A model generated the notes under the pieces. The model was not told where the DNA came from, made no database searches, and saw nothing but the letters and a program-made list of their open reading frames with translations. A stretch of DNA of 64,000 bases from Dipylidium caninum (taxonomy: Eukaryota; Platyhelminthes; Cestoda; Cyclophyllidea; Dipylidiidae): contig QEYB01001296.1 of assembly GCA_017562135.1 (NCBI GenBank), positions 706,833 to 770,832 on the forward strand, written 5' to 3'. The translations under genes were made by a program, and so were the position numbers. Positions 13,943 through 24,727 of the stretch are shown piece by piece (within the stretch, counting starts at the first letter, position 1; every line of letters starts with the position of its first letter).

Positions 13943-14045
13943 TGTTCTCAAGGATTTACCACTGTCATAGTTTACTGGGATTTGTATCAATAAAAAAATT
14001 AACGACTACAAACACTAAAATATGACAGTGTATCCTTGAGAGCAA
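13943..14045. repeat. Long imperfect hairpin (MITE arm pair or pre-miRNA-like)
   Basis: Two arms of about 40 nt face each other across an A/T-rich loop (about 13986-14002). The left arm contains TCTCAAGGAT and ACTGTCATA; the right arm contains the complements TATGACAGTG and ATCCTTGAGA, and TTTGTA near the loop pairs with TACAAA. It lies upstream of or inside the RhoGEF gene. I recognise no known flatworm miRNA in it. A small inverted-repeat transposon is equally possible. Confidence 0.6.
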
Positions 14046-14487
14046 TTGTGAGAACGTTTCCTACCCAGCAAAGGACTAGGTAAGGCATTTTACATCACAT
14101 AAAGAAAGTTCCGTAGTCAAGTGATCAAAAAATCGAGTGATAGTTTTCCAGTCTTTATTTTAAATAACTTTATTCGTGCTGCTTCATTTTGTGTTGTTAA
14201 ATAAAATAAGATTGAATAAAGTGTGCAAATACGGCGAACCGTGCCACCAGCATTAAGATAGGAAACAACTAAAATGATTCAAGGAATGGTTTGTTAAAAA
14301 AAAAACTTGGAGAAATTAAAACCCAAGTGATATATTTCAAATAAGTCATTTGACAGATTGATTGGTTCAATGGTGCTGATTCAACCACCAAATTCACAGC
14401 AACTTAATCGGCAACTGTGAAAGTACATACCGTTAACCACTGTGGGCAAAATTTGGCTTGAGTACCAAGACAACAAACAATGTTAAT

Positions 14488-14515
14488 CCTATCGAATTCT
14501 ATAGAATTCCATAGG
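14488..14515. repeat. 28-nt near-perfect palindrome
   Basis: The order of blocks is CCTAT, GAATTC, TATA, GAATTC, ATAGG, with a single mismatched base between the outer and inner blocks on each side. No function is assigned. Confidence 0.7.
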
Positions 14516-17500
14516 TTTCAGGCCTTATTTAAAAGAAAACAAATCGTATATAAGAATAATAGCTTGTTATCCTTCGCAAAGTAAGGTGCAAAAAACAGTA
14601 GCAGGAATAGGTGCTCATAGAAATGGAATATTTGAATTTGGTTAATTTTTATTTAAGCCATGAAACATAAATGAAACATCCCACTTCACACGTCAATATC
14701 TAAAACTAGTCATCACTCAATACAGGATAAAACCCTAAAATCAACCCGAGTGCGACTGACACTAATGTCCAGATTAGGGTAACCGGTTAGAAGACTTGGC
14801 CATCACACGCTACCCTTTGGTAATAGTACGTGTATACTAAAATTCAAAAATTCACAATATTGACGAGGCGAAAAGAAGGCAACAGTACGATAGTCAGCAA
14901 TCTGAGCCGATACTTACTAAGAGGATCCGTAAGGACATTATGGAAGGGAATTGAAACTTTTACTAGCATTAATTCGGTCTCGTCGCTAAGATTAATGGCT
15001 TAGGGGTTGATACCAACGCGGATACGTGCACAATTATCAGTGTAGACACTAAAACAAGAACAACTGCGTCTACAATACACATGACGTATTAGGAGTCAAG
15101 CCTTAAATGTAACAGTTTTGCTTTCCTAAAAAACGGACAAATTGGGATGACCCCAGTAGTACCTGGCGCCACTCATCTATATGTACGAAATATCAAATCA
15201 ACGGTTCTGCAAAATTACAGAAGTTAGAGTACGCTTATTTAGCTGTGGGAAAGTCTGTATGTCATCATTTTCCCTTCTGTCTAAAAAACTGCTCAGCATC
15301 ACAAATATCGATAATCGAAGGAGAATTGCACTTTTGACGACGACGACGTTTCATGATTATAATACGAGTACACTAGCGGTAAAGTACATTCGGTCTAATG
15401 GCAAATACAAGCGCGCCTGTTAACAGAGAACAGAAAATGAAATCGGAAATGCTAGTGGGTTCAAGTCATGTTGATATAGTATATTTGGAATGTGCATTCG
15501 TATAATCCATTTGAACCGAAACATAAAACAATGTTAAAAGCATGCATTTATCCATAAAGTTAACATTTAGCTCTAAACACTTATTTTTTGGTTTTTCACG
15601 ATGCTAGCCATGCAAAGCAAACGCGAGATAACTTTTTAATAATGATAGAAAAGCAGTTTTGGTACCAAAGAAAATATATCACACGTATTGATCGCCATAA
15701 AGGTATGCACGTGTACAGGTAATGGTCTCATAGGCACTCTCGTTAAGCACATTTCGACTTGTGTGCGCAGGCAAAGTGTAGGTTTGCATAATGAGTGGAC
15801 TCAAACATTTTTTCCAGAAAATAGAGATTCGCTACACAGATATTCTGAACCGATAAAAATTTCCTGCTGTTAACAAACTTTAAAGTTCTGCAATTGACAG
15901 TAATGTTGCAAGGAAAAATTTTGTTATGAAAGGAAATACGTGGGCTAAAAGAGGTAAGATGGGGACCCCCATTCATTTAACCCAGGTTTGTGTTTAGGAA
16001 AAACAAACGAATCTCTTAGAGTAAAACTCTCCATTTAACTACACTAATGAATAAAAAAATTGGCGGAAAATGTTTGTACAAATCATGTTCGGCAACTGAG
16101 TTGGTAAAATTTACTTAAAAGCAGTAAATACATATAAAATCCAGCAGAGCAAACCTATAACCTCGAAAAAATAAAACAACAGTAAGACGCTGAATTGTAA
16201 AAGGAGTATTTTATAACTCGAGAATGTCCGATGGGCATTCGATAAGCCTTACTAGTAAATCTTTAACACAATAATGGGACCTAAAATCTATGTATATAAT
16301 AAGGAAACCATCGAAGGAAAACAGGCAAGGAAAAATGTGCACACAGCAAGGTGCAAACAGGTCGTAAAGAAGGAGGTGAAAGGCGCACACAAAATTTTTA
16401 AGCTCAACTAATAGTTAAGCTCAGTTCAATTTCCTTATTTTGGCGAAAAACGCTGCAATACTAGCATACAATGCAAAGGCCATTACGACAAAGTTGTGGT
16501 TAGGAAGACTCACATTTATAAAGAAGTGGGACACAGGCCAGCCATCGGGTTAATAAAGAGGTCAACATTTGCTTACTTAGCACATGGATGATAACAATGC
16601 ACAATCATTTATCATGTGCAGATGATCATAGAGCAAAATACGAACACTTCCTCCCAACCCTATTTGCACACGATTCACAGTTGACTCAAAAATACAATCC
16701 CATAGCTTAAGAACTAAATGTCAGAGATGAATAACCCCACAAACCGGTTTATTTTCTCGCTTACTTTAAAATGTGCCGAAAATTAGCAGATGTGCTACTG
16801 CGCAGATTATGAGGACAGGTAGACAGCACGCACAGGTGTGGGTCATTTACTCTATCATTATCATTATAATTTATTCTTTCGTACGTCCTTAGCGGCAATC
16901 AATTTATACCCCTACCGCTAATTAAATATTACTTTGGAGCCTTTGAATATTGATATTCGATTTATGCAAAAGCTGTGCATGATAAGATTCTAGTATGTTT
17001 ACGCTACATAACCAATTGGTTCTTCAAACAATTTTCTAGCTGCATTGATATAAGTTTGGTGTGAGATTACTTGCAGCAAGGCAGAAAATAAAATTTTAGC
17101 TTAAAAACTGATTTTATTGGAGTATTACTTTACAATAACTGTAATCTGAATGACATTGCCCTCCCTCCCCCTGATCCCTCTGCTATTGTTCATGTAATTA
17201 CGGCTAATAACTTGGCTCTCGGCCCTTATTAGACATTATTGAGCTATACGAATTGACACCTTTGTGTAAATAATAGTAATTAGTTCCGAGGAATGACCTA
17301 ATTGCTACTCCTATTTATAATAAGAATGAAGCCGCCATTTCTATGGTGGATTTCATAAACTCAGAAAAGACTGGAGTCACTTTGGGACCTATAACCATAA
17401 GAAGGCAAGCGAAAGTGTATGAACAGTGGCTGACTTCTATAAAAATGGGCGGTTTTTAATGCCATGGCCCGTCAACTCCACAATTGCCTGAAATGCTTTT

Positions 17501-17680
17501 CGCGCATTTTACTCTTCTTACAACATACACCATTACAACTAATGTCGAAGTAATGGCGCAAAACCCAAGCTGTACTTCACGCCTCTGTGGCGGTACGAGG
17601 ACTTTTGTGAAGTGTATCAGCGCAGTTTGCAAAGGGTGAATGAAGTAACCCACAGGAAGGGGTGCGTACTCATAACTAAC

Positions 17681-17748
17681 CTTTTCCTTCATGAGTATCT
17701 TAACGGAGCGCCTCGTGAACACTCGTCTCTCCACGCGCTCATTTCGGA
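17681..17748 (-). other. Candidate isolated exon, basic
   Basis: An open stretch lies between an AAATAG| acceptor and a strong AAAAG|GTTAGT donor. It encodes a basic peptide containing RRVFTRRSVKILMKEK and ends in phase 0. It could be a 5' exon of the RhoGEF gene, which needs upstream exons, but nothing links them except strand and phase. Confidence 0.28.
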
Positions 17749-17848
17749 CTATTTAATTAACTGATTACAAATTTCCCTAGCATGCACTCCTCACTGCCCC
17801 CGCTTAGGGCCACTTTGTGCTCACGGCGAATGGACCAGAAGGCTGCCA

Positions 17849-18097
17849 GTGCCAGATGCAAATATTTGTGTATTGCCATTTGGTGCTGATGAGTCTTCTG
17901 CTGACACATGTTGGAAAATGGTGCAAGTCTTTGCCGACACAGTTAAGCGGCCGAGATTTGGATTATTCCTTGCAAAATGCGAAATTGTACATCGTAGAGT
18001 CAATAGTGGCACCGCGAAAGATACGAGAAGCATAAAGGGCACCATGCCGGAGAACGTTCATAGTGATACCAGCGTGGTCTCTGACAAGAGTCCGTGA
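17849..18097 (+). mobile_element. Possible non-LTR reverse-transcriptase scrap
   Basis: The open frame contains VLPFGADESSADTCWKM, then VQVFADTVKR, then FGLFLAKCEIVH. The order resembles the region from the catalytic F/YADD box to the FGLxxxxxKTEVM box of flatworm non-LTR retrotransposons, with the ADD box damaged (GADE) and small insertions. There is no ATG, RNase H or poly(A) tail that I can see. The resemblance is weak and the stretch may be coincidental. Confidence 0.28.
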
Positions 18098-20734
18098 TAC
18101 AGGCTAAAGAGAAGCTAACTGCTTTCTGTAAAATAGAAGGAGGAGAAATAAAAGCAGATAAAGTTGTATTTTATTCCCCAGACAAACATTAAAAATGGGC
18201 GTTCCCTGTAATGGGGCAAGTTCCAACTGGTCTCTGGTTTATTTCGAGCGGTACTTTTGTTAAGGTAAAATTCGCATACGGCGAATGTACGTGAAATCGA
18301 AGAAACATAATCGTCTTTTGAACGCGCCTTCTGACACTTCCGACGTAAGTGACAAATGACAAGTTGTCCTTTAAAAGAATTGCTCTTCCACAGCAGTCCC
18401 TTCGCATTAGAGTCCTTTTATGATTTAGTATTTCATGAATTCAACGTCTACAAAGCCCTCAAGAGTCCAAAGATTATGTAAATAGGGCGTCGAAACGGAA
18501 ATAGAAGGCTAAACAGTCAAGCTGCTCTGACATCTATGTTTAAAATGAAGGAGCCCTTTGGCGCAATGTATGCTTCAGCAACGAATTCCCACCTCGGATT
18601 ATCGGTGGTAGAAATGAGTAATAAAACTAGTTATAGACGTCATTGTCATATTTGACTCCCTGTTGACTGTGTTTACGGATGACAGAAGTGATCACTTAAA
18701 TGGCAGCATAAGAAGAATTGACGTTACCGTGAGGAAACGGAAAAGACACCGTGGCCGTTGAATTCATCCCCATCACCCCATTTCCGCGTGTGTGTGGGGC
18801 CAGGGCGGCAGGGCAGGAAGCACTTTGCGCCGTCGATCGGAGGCGTTAGGTACGGAGGGAGTTGGAATGCATCGGTGAGATGCATGCTCGCGGTTGCACT
18901 CTTACCTCCTCATCTCATTCGCTGTCCCCATTGGAAAGCGCCTAGCGTTATTTGACGACTCCGTAACCAGCAAACACATCGCTACCGGCGGCTTCATTAT
19001 TCCTTGTACTCCTCAATCACAGTGAAGATTGACTAGGTGGAGCCCGACCTTAATTAGTAAAGTAGGCGATAGTGGACAGAAACTTCAAAGGTGTCCAAAG
19101 TCGTATAGATAGTATGAAGTCCGGGGTTAGAGTTGTTCTGCAAATAACAAATAAGCTGGTCGCCTCGTACAGGCAAGCCTTCGTTTATCCGGCAAATCTA
19201 CTTCCTCACAGAGCCGATTAGCGGCAAGCCGGTATTTCACCCTCCCTCATGGAAGTAGTATGTAAAATTGAGGCGAAAATTCTTACAACACTTCTTAAAT
19301 ACACCCTAACTGTTTGCTCGCATTCAAGTAGTTAGTGCCTGAGACAGGTCGCATGTGGATGTAGCCCCGTGCGGTACCGTCGGGGCGGCCGAGGCTGGGT
19401 GGCCCGTCTCCGCTCCAAACTGGCGAGCCACGATTCAGCCAAACGATCACGTGACGGCGAGTATAGCTGCGCTGGCATGGGGTGTGAGAATTCCCACATT
19501 TGTGCGCCTCCACATGGTTTTTATGCGCTTGTCAGTGAAGCTGGAATATAGAGTTTAGGGGAATGAGGTAGCCTAGAATTATAATCTTCCCTTAAACGCA
19601 AATTTGGCCCCGCCACCAACTCAGTGCGCAATGTTCTCAAAACTCAAACAGGCGAATCGGCTATCATCAGTGCAAGGAACCACCTCCCCCTAAACTCAAG
19701 TCTTCAAATTACCGGCACTCCCGAATGTTTAATGGGCGGCAATAAAGCTTTCTAAATGGCAACTTTGCGTCCATTTAAGAAGGTCAGTATGAGGAATCGC
19801 GTGAGGAAAGCTGGAGGCGAAGCTTTGCCAAGGCAAAGGAAGTGAGTTAGCGAAGAGTGTGCGGATTACTAAATTGCATAGATTAGGGGAGAGTGTTACG
19901 TGAAGCAAAATGAGGCGTGCAACCACATACAAGTGTTAAAATGCCTCTATCAGTGGGTAGGTGAGAATTTCTGTCTCATGCGAATGGAAGAATGCCATAG
20001 AGAGCTGTTCTATTACACGCAGATGCCCGGAGTCTCCAGCGCCACGCAATGTCAGACTCTCTTGTTGTGTCAAACCATTTCGAAAACTAACAACACCCAT
20101 TTTATTTCCATTATCAGCTACAACTCGGTTATCATAGGCAATTTGCCATTTATTGGTACCCATAAAATCCCCTCATTTGGCGGTAAAGATTTCCAGAACG
20201 AAAACACTAAATAGGTGGCGACGGAGAAGAAGGAGCTCAGTCAGGCAGACCATTCGCAAGAGGCGAAATAGAATTGTGCAATGGACGACCTCATTAATCT
20301 GTCCTTTGAATTGTCCTCCTCCACACGCACGTCTGGGACTGCGGCCTCGAAAGTGAGACATCGGTCTCAGGCGAAACCAAGACAGATTTTATTAGCTTAA
20401 GCGGCTTAAAATCATTGAATGAATCTATTATGAATATAGGTTGTAGTGCGCTGACATATGTGTTAATTCCCATTTATCTGCGCCGGCTCTTCAATCTTTG
20501 CTCTCGTGTACCTGCGCTTGGTGGCATAGCAAGCGGACCAGATCTAAAGTTTCCCAGACTTTGTACAATGCAGTAATAAACTCTCATTCATACGAGGATG
20601 CTTTATGACAGCCTTGGCGAAGAGTGGGGATGCTACAATGTCTTTCACCATTCCCCGTCAGGGGTCTGACCTTGTCTCACTCGATGTCGTCATCGGAGCG
20701 TTTAACATGCAACTAATCATGTGCCTGCCTGCAG
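18098..20734. other. Intergenic or long-intron DNA, no recognised gene
   Basis: Only short ORFs without family motifs. The plus-strand ORF at 19900-20214 and the 39-codon one at 20281-20400 have no splice context or domain that I recognise. Confidence 0.5.
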
Positions 20735-20845
20735 GCGATCGCCTGGTTGGACCCTTTCCACTCATCCTTCCTCAGCATGCCAAGAAGATGTCGAGGGAAT
20801 TTAATTCTCTGTACGCCAATTACGAATGTCGGCGCCCACCTTCAG
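20735..20845 (+). other. Candidate isolated exon, 37 codons
   Basis: Acceptor CTGCCTGCAG| and donor CTTCAG|GTAAAG bound an in-phase 111-nt open stretch containing AWLDPFHSSFLSMPRR. Both splice sites are good, but I recognise no family and find no partner exon nearby, so this may be a decayed repeat or chance. Confidence 0.25.
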
Positions 20846-21715
20846 GTAAAGTCAACAAATAGAACCGTCCTTTCGGGAGGATGTATAAAGGCCGCCAAGT
20901 TGCTTTCTGATGCGAGCTATTTACCACTGTACTAATTTTTACGGCCAATGATGATTTGCAAGCTAAATCACAACTAATGAAGGTGGAGAAACACGCATGA
21001 GCGGTTATGCGGCTCAATGATGAATGCTCTAGGCTGGAACCAACTTGCAAGGGTGCGGACTTTGGGATTTATGTGCGCACTGAACACCCAAGAAACGACG
21101 AATTGTGAACCACATTCTATCACCTTCCTCGGTTTGGAGGGGCGAGAGGCGAAGAGTGTTTTTGGAATTAAAACCACACGCGATCTCCTGCCGGTGGTGT
21201 GAAGTCTGTGAATTTGTGTAGATGGGGGCCGGCTAGTCACAAAGGCTGTTCTGAGTGCCATAACGGGGACACGCATGAGAACGCCACCGCCCCTGCTCTC
21301 AAGTTCGTAAAATTCCTTGTCGAGAATGCGGGAAGGATTTAAAAAAAGTCTAAGTATTCCAAAGAACGTCTGCCACAGTGGACCACGAGAAGAAGGTAAA
21401 TGTGCCGTCAAGCGTGGTTGAGATGAGATGCTCGAGTATGACTGCCACTCCTGGATAAGTAATAAACGTTCCGCCTATAGCACACATGTACAAAGACGTT
21501 AACTACAAATGACAAGCAACCAAAGTTATGCACGAGTCAAAAACACATTTAAATTATATGCTCCACCAGAAAATTCGCCCCCTTTTTAATGACAACAAGT
21601 TTCGACACGTAGCATGTGTTTATTTGGCGCATTTTCGGCTCTCTACATTCTATTGCTTACTGTATACATACTGACGTGGCGAATTAATTAGAAGAAAGTC
21701 GATTCGCGTTAGTCT

Positions 21716-21727
21716 GGGGGGGGGGGG
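21716..21727. repeat. Poly(G) run, 12 nt
   Basis: A homopolymer directly upstream of the mariner fossil; possibly related to its boundary. Confidence 0.9.
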
Positions 21728-22260
21728 TGGGTGAAGTCATCGCGTTGCCATGGCTGCTGATGAAGTCCATTTGCGCCGCTGTATCTTATACGAATGGGAA
21801 TGGGGGAAGAAGTGCTACAGAAACGTGTATGAATTTATTGAAGGTGTTTGGTGAGGGCGCAGTCTCCGGCAGGACATGCAGAAGATGGTTCCAAAAAGTT
21901 GGAACCGGTGATGATTTCCAACTCTCCAATGAGCCACGTTCTGGGCGGCCGTCTTTGGTCGACGACGACGTTGCTAAGACCCTGTCAGAGCGGGATCCTT
22001 TTCTGACACATCGGGGGTCGCTGCAGGGCTTAATTCAGCTCAGCAAACCATTTCTTGAGCAGGGATCAAAGGTAGGATTAGGGTGAAAATATTCAAGATG
22101 CGTGTCACGTGAAGTGACTGGGAAGAAGTTGGATGATCGAGTCGTCGTGTGCACATCTCTGCGGGTTCGGAACAAAAGCGGGCTTTTCTTGAGCTGGGTG
22201 ATAACTTGGGGGCGAGTAGTGGGTTACCTACGAAAAAACCGTAAGGAAAAGTGCATCTTG
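21728..22260 (+). pseudogene. Decayed mariner-family transposase
   Basis: The N-terminal DNA-binding part is readable in two frames. One frame gives AADEVHLRRCILYEWEWGK, then the next frame gives SATETCMNLLKVFGEGAVSG followed by RTCRRWFQKVGTGDDFQL and SNEPRSGRPSLVDDDVAK. This is the HTH architecture of mariner transposases, ending in the GRPS linker. A single-frame shift falls near 21805-21815. Downstream, after stops, VVVCTSLRVRNKSGLFLSW and then WVTYEKTVRK-like residues match the start of the catalytic domain. The first catalytic Asp (normally in a GDEKW context) is not legible. I found no terminal inverted repeats and no convincing second half. It is an inactive fossil. Confidence 0.75.
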
Positions 22261-24614
22261 TGAATAAAATTTGACTCCGACGGGAAAGATAAATTATCGA
22301 GGACGAATAGAACTTTCCTGTAAACCGGGCAGTTTATCTGTCGCATGCCACACATCTCCTCCCGCGCGGCCGCAGTCGTTGGGCAACTGTTGGCGTGTGT
22401 GGCTGTTGAAACTAAAAGAATGCCAGTTGCTGGTTTCAGCCTCTAAACGCGGTCTCTCACCTAAACAACAGGAGTTAATGGCCAGGAGAAGGGAGAAGCA
22501 GACGAGCATAGATGCGTTGTGGGGTAATAAGCAATTTTCTAAGATTTTCGGTCTCTGTGGGAAATCTCAAAACAGCTTCTCTGGAGGGCCTCTAATAGAC
22601 TCTAAAGCATAGTAAAGAGGCGATGCCAACAGGCTGTCATAAATCCTGTAGGGAATTACATTTAGCGCAATTCAAATGGTGAATGAAATGCAACCGTTAG
22701 AATGGGCGGAGTGCAGAGCTTCTCTATGTCCGCAATGACGTCTCCATCTGGTGCGGCAGATGTGGTGACGACGAGGAACATGGACACTTGGAACAGAGTG
22801 TAGGTGCAGTAGGGGATGTGAAGTGAATTAACCATGGGTGGAATCACAACAAATGCTACTCTACTTCGATGTCATTTAGTGCTCATCGCGGCTTTGACAG
22901 CTGAAGTTGAAAAAAAGTCTCTTCTACTCTGTTCCATTAAATGTTGAAATTTGGCCGACATCACAGGTGACATGTGATGTTAGTTTCTATAAACAATAGA
23001 AGAGTTTCTGGAACTTGGATCGTGCTTCCGCCAGGAAAGGTCATTCAGATTGTTAGCGAAACAATATTTCTTCCCTGTGGCTGGTAGTGTGGGATTATGC
23101 GCGATGATTCGTTATGTACCCATTGTCTGAAAATTAGGGGGGGAGGGGGTGTCGCCTCACGGGTTTTCATTTTCGACAGGAGCATCCCATCCAGTGACAA
23201 GGAGTGTCAAGGTCATCTCGAGGGTCTGAGGCTCATGGCCGATCGCCAATGCGCAGACTGCAACACCACGCTTGTCGTCGTGCGTGAGCGAAGGCCTCGC
23301 CGTCGAACCAATGGAAATCGGCCCCAGCGGCACGTCTGATTGGTCCAGACTGGACATCAGCCCCGTCAGTCGATGTGTTCTCTTGCCTACGCGTCACCTA
23401 AGGGTCGTTCTGTGCTCTTACAAGACTATGATTAAGAACACAGAAAAGTGGGCGTTTTAGACTATGGCTCACGTCCAACCATTTATACTCTGTGGCCTCG
23501 GAGCTATTCGTCCATTTTGTAATGACTAGTCTGCACACTTCTACTCTAAACTCACAATCAAATGGGCTGCCACCCATCCAATAAATGCTTGTTTTAGAAA
23601 ATTCCGACGAAGTAGCCACTGAAAAGTAAAATGGATACACTAGCCCACTTTGTACTCGTTAACTGAGGGAACGTCGTAGTGTGCGTCTCCAGCATCCTTT
23701 CATACTGTCTGCTCACTCTGCTCCTAATTTCCCTACCTCGAGAAGAATCAACATGAACACAGAATGGAGATTCACCCGTCCTCTACTTAAGTGTCTCCAG
23801 GAAACCATCAAATACGATCAACACTTTCTGGTCACTCGCAAATCTGCTCACTAGGGCTAGTATTAGAGCGATATAATTCATTTCAATCTGAATGCTTGTC
23901 ACAGAAGGGCCCCAAATGGGAAAAAGACTTCATTGCTCTGCCTTGTATTAAAAATCATTGCAACAGGAAATAATGATAAGGTAGGAAACCCTTAGGGGAT
24001 CGGAAACACTGCATTACGAGAACTCGTATTAATAAAACGCGAATGTACACTGCAGTCTTTTGAGAGAAAATTACAAGTGGATAAAGAGATTTACACCTTC
24101 CTCAGAGTAAATCGTCTTTGAGGTTGCGTCGCAGAGATTTCCCAACACGGCGCTGGGGTTGTGTGGCGCGTAGAGCTTGAGGTGCTTTCAGCGAACTGTC
24201 GTTGGTGCTGCCACAGCACCACAACTTACCATTTGCACAAAGGTACTGATGAATCCACAGAGTGACTTTTAATACGACTGCTTTAAAGCTGAAAGATTTG
24301 GTGTTTTGTCTAAAATACACGTCCCTCCGTCGACGACATATGGCGAACCCGTGGTTCGATTTGGCCTGTGGAAGGAGCCTAAAACCACCAAAAGGTGATG
24401 CTGCGTCTAATCATCGGGGAAGTTGCCACGCTATGCAGCATCTTGCCGGGGAAGAGCAGCCACCCAGTCTCGCCCGCGAGGCTCTAGGCGTATGGTGGGG
24501 TAAAAGATCTGAGGTGGCCATTCTCTTCATCTGAGTAACAACAATTTGACATCGCTTCATGACAGGAATTAGCGCCGACGCCCTAAGGGAAAAGAAGTCA
24601 TCTTGGCCGAACTT
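22261..24614. other. Non-coding DNA between the mariner fossil and the GPCR gene
   Basis: ORFs on both strands are short and without family motifs. Around 23290-23350 there are two CCAAT-type boxes (CCAATGG and GATTGGTC) in a CpG-rich setting, but no gene starts nearby. Confidence 0.45.
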
Positions 24615-24620
24615 TTTATT
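24615..24620 (-). terminator. Putative polyadenylation signal of the GPCR gene
   Basis: AATAAA on the minus strand (TTTATT on plus), about 110 nt downstream of the receptor stop codon. Position and sequence fit; it is not otherwise verified. Confidence 0.45.
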
Positions 24621-24727
24621 TCCACTCGATACACCCTGCTCTGGTAACACAAGATCGGGTTCAAAATATAAATACGTCTTAATATCTACAAGTGTACTTT
24701 GTTGGGATAGATGCATCTGTCGTCATG

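Larger units (their letters stand above)
13783..14962 (-). other. Two candidate upstream RhoGEF exons (14962-14918 and 13801-13783)
   Basis: 14962-14918 is flanked by CTAG| and A|GTAAGT and encodes VSIPFHNVLTDPL. 13801-13783 is a 19-nt microexon with acceptor CCGTAG| and donor GAA|GTAAGT, encoding MGPDSE. The microexon ends in phase 0, as the 13382 exon requires, but the two candidates do not join each other in phase, so another exon would have to lie between them. There is no homology support; this is splice-site reading only. Confidence 0.3.

Noticed and set aside
22271..22612. 113-codon ORF as the second half of the mariner transposase
   Set aside because: No DD34D context or other transposase motif could be seen, so the fossil was not extended through it.
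24340..24380. tRNA-like GGTTCGATTTGG box
   Set aside because: No matching A-box or cloverleaf arms upstream. The other GTTCGA boxes I checked also lacked tRNA folds.
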